Source: Clostridia bacterium (GTDB taxonomy: Bacteria > Bacillota > Clostridia > Oscillospirales > CAG-272). From it: a DNA stretch of 9,488 nucleotides. Positions 6,996-9,488 of the stretch are shown one piece after another. The position numbers and the translations under genes are program-made. Under the pieces are notes generated by a model that saw only the letters and a list, made by a program, of their open reading frames with translations, was not told where the DNA came from and ran no database searches. The DNA lies in contig CAAGJL010000231.1 of assembly GCA_900770145.1 (NCBI GenBank), forward strand, positions 1 through 9,488, in the 5' to 3' direction. Each line of letters starts with the position of its first letter. Position 1 is the stretch's first letter.

Positions 6996-7021
6996 AAAAC
7001 CGGGGCGCAGGGCGCGGTTTT
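6996..7021 (+). other. Terminator-like hairpin between the two divergent promoters
   Basis: AAAACCG (6996-7002) and CGGTTTT (7015-7021) can pair around a GC-rich 12-nt loop, and a run of six T follows CGG (7018-7023). No plus-strand gene precedes it. It may block stray transcription into the dehydrogenase operon or be a chance structure. The rest of the 320-nt gap holds the two promoters, the cdaA leader and pyrimidine-rich AT DNA. Confidence 0.25.
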
Positions 7022-7034
7022 TTGTGAAAAACTC

Positions 7035-7064
7035 CTGTAAAATCCGCAAAAAATGTGCTATAAT
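7035..7064 (+). promoter_or_regulatory. Extended -10 promoter of the adh-araD operon
   Basis: A perfect TATAAT (7059-7064) is preceded by TG and one base (TGC), an extended -10 element. The -35 region is weak (CTGTAA or TGTAAA, 17-18 nt away). Transcription should begin near 7071, in a run of A. Confidence 0.78.
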
Positions 7065-7075
7065 AAACAAAAAAA

Positions 7076-7093
7076 CCGGCACTGCGGTGCCGG
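7076..7093 (+). promoter_or_regulatory. Hairpin at the 5' end of the adh mRNA
   Basis: CCGGCAC and GTGCCGG form a perfect 7-bp stem with a 4-nt loop, starting about 5 nt after the expected transcript start. It ends 6 nt before the GGAGG ribosome site (7100-7104), which lies 6 nt before the ATG. Such 5'-terminal stems can stabilise mRNA or modulate initiation. There is no T-run, so it is not a terminator. Confidence 0.55.
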
Positions 7094-7110
7094 GGTGACG
7101 GAGGAATTCT

Positions 7111-8220
7111 ATGAACGCAGCATTTTATATGCCCACCCGCGTGCTGTTCGGGCGCGGGATCATCCGCGAAAACGCGACGGCGCTTGCCGGGGGGCGCCAC
7201 GCGTTTGTGGTGACCGGCAAACACGGGGCAAAAGCCTCCGGGGCACTGGCGGACGTGACCGCAACGCTGACCGGGCTGGATATCGGTTTCACGGTTTTCG
7301 ATGAAATCCGGGAAAACCCGGCATTGACCGAGTGCCACCGCGCAGGCACGCTTGCAGCGGCGGCAGGGGCGGATTTTGTAATCGGAATCGGGGGCGGCTC
7401 GGCACTTGATGCGGCAAAGGCGATTGCGGCGTTTGCCGCCAACCCGGCGCTCGCACCGATGGATCTTTATGACGATGCCGGGCGCACCGCGCCCGCGCTC
7501 CCCCTTTTTGCCGTGCCGACCACGGCGGGCACGGGCAGTGAGGTCAACCCTTACAGCGTGATGACGCTCCCCTCCGGCGAGCAGAAAAAAACTTTCAAAG
7601 CGGCGGACACCTGGTTCCGCGTGGCGTTTGTGGACCCGCGCTACACCGAATCCCTTTCGTGGAATACCACCGTCAGCACCGCGCTGGACGCATTTGCCCA
7701 CGCGCTGGAATCCTACCTCTCCCCCAAAAGTTCGGTCTTTTCCGAAAAGGCGGCACTGTTTGCCGCGGAGAAAATCTGGAACGTGCTGACCGAGTACCCG
7801 GCGGAGTTCACCCCGGAGATGAGAGACGACCTGTCGGTCGCCGCCACCGCCGCCGGAATGGCAATCAGCGTAACCGGCACCGGCTTCCCCCACCCGCTCG
7901 GTTACAGCCTGACCCTGCTGGACGGAGTGCCGCACGGCAAAGCGTGCGCGCTGTTTGAGGGTGATTTTATCGGGTACAACGAAAAAACCGAGGTCGGCAA
8001 AGCCCGTATCGCGGCATTCGCCGCCGCCATCGGCACCACGCCCAAGGTGATGAAAACTTATCTGCCCGCGCTGGCGGACACGGAGTTTTCCTTTACGGAC
8101 GAAGAAATCGACCGACGGGTAAAACTGATTTCCGACGCCAAAAACTACGCCAACAGCCCTTATGTGCTTTCGGTAGAGGAAATGTATGAGATTTACCGCC
8201 GGCACTTCGGGCGGAAATGA
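7111..8220 (+). CDS. Iron-containing alcohol dehydrogenase
   Basis: This is a cytosolic NAD(P)-dependent, metal-containing group III alcohol dehydrogenase of 369 residues, close to the family's usual 370-390. The N-terminus (YMPTRVLFGRG) and the nucleotide-binding segment GIGGGSALDAAKA (92-104) are typical. PTTAGTGSEV (136-145) is the family signature. The expected metal ligands are D193 and H197 in ALDAFAHALE, H261 in FPHPLGYSL and H275 in GVPHGKACAL, all present. The substrate cannot be read from sequence: butanol, propanediol, lactaldehyde or sugar-derived aldehydes are possible. It is unlikely to be AraM, the glycerol-1-phosphate dehydrogenase of some arabinose operons, because the motifs are those of ordinary iron ADHs. 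A strong GGAGG supports the ATG at 7111. The gene leads a two-gene operon with araD 7 nt downstream. Confidence 0.93.
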   Translation: MNAAFYMPTRVLFGRGIIRENATALAGGRHAFVVTGKHGAKASGALADVTATLTGLDIGFTVFDEIRENPALTECHRAGTLAAAAGADFVIGIGGGSALDAAKAIAAFAANPALAPMDLYDDAGRTAPALPLFAVPTTAGTGSEVNPYSVMTLPSGEQKKTFKAADTWFRVAFVDPRYTESLSWNTTVSTALDAFAHALESYLSPKSSVFSEKAALFAAEKIWNVLTEYPAEFTPEMRDDLSVAATAAGMAISVTGTGFPHPLGYSLTLLDGVPHGKACALFEGDFIGYNEKTEVGKARIAAFAAAIGTTPKVMKTYLPALADTEFSFTDEEIDRRVKLISDAKNYANSPYVLSVEEMYEIYRRHFGRK

Positions 8221-8227
8221 GCGTTTT

Positions 8228-8938
8228 ATGCTGGAAAAGCTGAAAAATGACGTTTACGCCGCCAATATGGCGCTGGTACGTTACAATCTGATTCTGTTCA
8301 CATGGGGCAACGTCAGCGGGATCGACCGGGAAAAAGGGCTGCTTGTCATCAAGCCCTCCGGCGTGGAATATGACAAACTGACCCCGGACGATATGGTGGT
8401 GACAGACCTTGACGGCAACGTGGTGGAGGGGCACTACAAGCCCTCCTCCGACACGCCGACGCACCTGGAACTTTACCGTGCCTTCCCGAACGTGGGCGGC
8501 GTGACCCACACGCATTCCCTGTACGCGACCTCGTTTGCGCAGGCGGGCAGAGGAATCAGACCCTATGGCACCACGCACGGGGACTATTTCGGCGGCACCG
8601 TTCCCTGCACCCGCCAAATGACGGATGCGGAAATCGGCGGCGCGTACGAAAAAGAAACAGGCAACGTGATTATCGAAACATTCCGGGAAAAGCAGATAGA
8701 CCCCGACCGGATGCACGCAGTGCTGGTACACTCACACGGCCCCTTTACCTGGGGGAAAGACGCAATGGCTTCCATAGAGGCGGCGGCAGTGTTGGAAACG
8801 GTAGCGCATATGGCACTGAACACCGAGTTGTTGCAAACCGCCGTAAACCCGCAGGCAACTGTGGAAATGAAAAAAACTTTGCTGGAAAAACACTTCAACC
8901 GTAAACACGGCCCCGGTGCATATTACGGGCAAAATTGA
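8228..8938 (+). CDS. araD: L-ribulose-5-phosphate 4-epimerase AraD
   Basis: AraD interconverts L-ribulose 5-phosphate and D-xylulose 5-phosphate, feeding L-arabinose (or ascorbate-type routes) into the pentose phosphate pathway. The 236-residue product has the class II aldolase fold and resembles E. coli AraD (231 residues) throughout. It has TWGNVSGIDRE (25-35), IKPSGVEY (41-48), PSSDTPTHLELYRAFPNVGG (72-91), the zinc ligands H94 and H96 in THTHS, and H170 in VLVHSHGPF. It also has catalytic D119 in THGDYFGGT and Y233 in AYYGQN at the C-terminus. The GTVPCTR and MTDAEI stretches favour the epimerase over fuculose- or rhamnulose-phosphate aldolases. I chose the ATG at 8228 because MLEKLK matches the family start, although its ribosome site is weak. 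Translation may rely on coupling from adh. The in-frame ATG at 8186 would overlap adh. araA and araB are not in the window. Confidence 0.94.
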   Translation: MLEKLKNDVYAANMALVRYNLILFTWGNVSGIDREKGLLVIKPSGVEYDKLTPDDMVVTDLDGNVVEGHYKPSSDTPTHLELYRAFPNVGGVTHTHSLYATSFAQAGRGIRPYGTTHGDYFGGTVPCTRQMTDAEIGGAYEKETGNVIIETFREKQIDPDRMHAVLVHSHGPFTWGKDAMASIEAAAVLETVAHMALNTELLQTAVNPQATVEMKKTLLEKHFNRKHGPGAYYGQN

Positions 8939-8987
8939 GCGAAAATTGCACGCTTCCATATTTATCGACAATATTTCCAATTTTCGC
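8939..8987. repeat. 10-bp inverted repeat just after araD, with a third half-site at 9013-9021
   Basis: GCGAAAATTG begins directly after the araD stop, and CAATTTTCGC lies at 8978-8987. They are perfect complements around 29 nt of AT-rich DNA. The 9-base core CAATTTTCG occurs again at 9013-9021. The stem could protect the mRNA 3' end or be a protein site. Nothing else is visible between here and the terminator at 9046. Confidence 0.55.
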
Positions 8988-9045
8988 CGAAGCTTTTCCA
9001 AGTTTGATTTTTCAATTTTCGACATTTCAAAACATTGTTTTCAAG

Positions 9046-9079
9046 AAAAGGCTCCCCCGCAAGACGGGGGAGCCTTTTT
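9046..9079 (+). terminator. Strong rho-independent terminator of the adh-araD operon, probably bidirectional
   Basis: AAAAGGCTCCCCCG pairs perfectly with its complement around the loop CAAGA and ends in five T (9075-9079). The minus strand also ends in a T-run (four T), so it could stop transcription from the right as well. Confidence 0.95.
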
Positions 9080-9106
9080 CGTGTGGGTGCGCCTTGCCTA
9101 CCGTAA

Positions 9107-9125
9107 GGGCGACCATTGGTCGCCC
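9107..9125. repeat. Intergenic palindrome, probable dispersed REP/MITE-like element
   Basis: GGGCGACCA and TGGTCGCCC form a 9-bp perfect inverted repeat with one central base. It is flanked by CCGTAA on the left and GC on the right. It has no T-run and lies between two terminators. I recall similar GCGACCAATGGTCGC-type units scattered between genes in Clostridia genomes, but no second copy is in this window. A second weak stem, GCAGGG/CCCTGC, follows at 9151-9171. Confidence 0.5.
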
Positions 9126-9231
9126 GCTTGCTCGGTGAAACCTGATTTCCGCAGGGAGGGGTTTCCCCTGCAACACTCAGACTGCGGCAAGAGCAGGTTT
9201 GGTTTGTGTTGGTAAATGCCCCATAAAAATC

Positions 9232-9259
9232 AGCGGGGGGGACTTTCGTCGCCCCCGCT
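9232..9259 (-). terminator. Rho-independent terminator of the S24 repressor gene
   Basis: AGCGGGGG (9232-9239) pairs with CCCCCGCT (9252-9259). An inner GAC/GTC pair across one G-G mismatch closes a 4-nt loop. On the minus strand the stem is followed by GATTTTTATG, a five-T run, and starts 19 nt after the stop codon. On the plus strand the tail is only CTTTC. Confidence 0.8.
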
Positions 9260-9278
9260 CTTTCTTCGTGTCCCTTTT

Positions 9279-9488
9279 TTATCTGCGCTTCAGTTTGCCG
9301 ATCACTCTACCGGCAATGCGCACGTCGGTAAAGTCTTTCAAAAGAATATCGCCGTATTCCGGGTTCAGGGAGTACAGCCGGTCACCGCCGTATACTTTGA
9401 AAAACCCGTTTCCGTCCAAGATGAAAATCCCAAGTTCACCGAACTCCAACGTGTCGGTCTCCTGCACCAGCAGAATGTCGCCGTCATG
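9279..9488 (-). CDS. S24-peptidase-type transcriptional regulator, C-terminal part only
   Basis: The frame enters at the right edge on a codon boundary and gives the last 69 residues before the stop. The sequence begins HDGDILLVQE, the strand after the catalytic serine region in S24/LexA-like self-cleaving domains. GELGIFILDGNGFFKVYGG follows, with K31 in the place of the catalytic lysine. RLYSLNPEYGDILL and the final GRVIGKLKRR are typical of the end of the fold. The style is that of XRE-family regulators with an S24 domain (CI/ImmR-like) more than LexA proper, but the DNA-binding half that would decide is outside the window. The serine is also outside. Expected role: repressor with RecA-stimulated or constitutive self-cleavage, or a cleavage-dead sensor domain. 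Confidence 0.82.
   Translation of the reverse strand, partial: HDGDILLVQETDTLEFGELGIFILDGNGFFKVYGGDRLYSLNPEYGDILLKDFTDVRIAGRVIGKLKRR

Noticed and set aside
7022..7040. Possible Rex (NADH-sensing repressor) site before the dehydrogenase
   Set aside because: Only a TTGTGAAA half-site is present. The other half does not match the expected inverted sequence.
6922..8205. Minus-strand open frame of 427 codons opposite the alcohol dehydrogenase
   Set aside because: It runs through the intergenic promoters and opposite a gene with all iron-ADH motifs. The composition is that of an antisense shadow.
9279..9488. LexA as the identity of the right-edge gene
   Set aside because: The end of the protein (RLYSLNPEYGDILL, GRVIGKLKRR) fits XRE-type S24 regulators better. 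Without the N-terminal half the LexA name is not supported.

Overview
The window looks like a chromosomal segment of a fairly GC-rich member of the Bacillota, most likely class Clostridia. The evidence is a membrane CdaA-type diadenylate cyclase next to a YbbR-domain protein, a long RFKD-type bifunctional Rel enzyme directly after recJ, AGGAGG-type ribosome binding sites, and near-consensus sigma-A promoters in AT-rich gaps between GC-rich genes. I cannot name the genus. There is no phage, IS element, CRISPR array, tRNA or rRNA.

Layout: from about position 6944 down to 1, everything is on the minus strand. A strong promoter (6916-6944) and a structured leader of about 120 nt precede cdaA (5930-6790, c-di-AMP synthase). 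It is followed almost without gaps by a very short single-repeat YbbR/CdaR-like membrane protein (5539-5928) and a COG2509-type FAD-dependent protein (3923-5542) that starts on an ATGA overlap. A 176-nt gap with a GC-rich hairpin leads to recJ (1566-3746). Its stop codon overlaps the ribosome binding site of rel ((p)ppGpp synthetase/hydrolase), which runs off the left edge after 516 codons.

The right part is divergent. An extended -10 promoter (7035-7064) and a leader hairpin precede an iron-type alcohol dehydrogenase (7111-8220) and, 7 nt later, araD (L-ribulose-5-phosphate 4-epimerase, 8228-8938). A strong bidirectional terminator, a palindromic intergenic repeat and a second terminator separate this pair from the C-terminal piece of a minus-strand S24-peptidase-type repressor that is cut by the right edge (9279-9488).

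Functionally, the left half places two nucleotide second-messenger enzymes (c-di-AMP and (p)ppGpp) and the RecJ exonuclease in one co-directional block. The right half is a small carbohydrate or aldehyde metabolism operon. The points most worth following are the compact c-di-AMP operon with its minimal YbbR partner and uncharacterised flavoprotein, the abrupt codon-usage change inside rel, and the structured, palindrome-bearing cdaA promoter and leader. I see no clear new defence system or mobile system.
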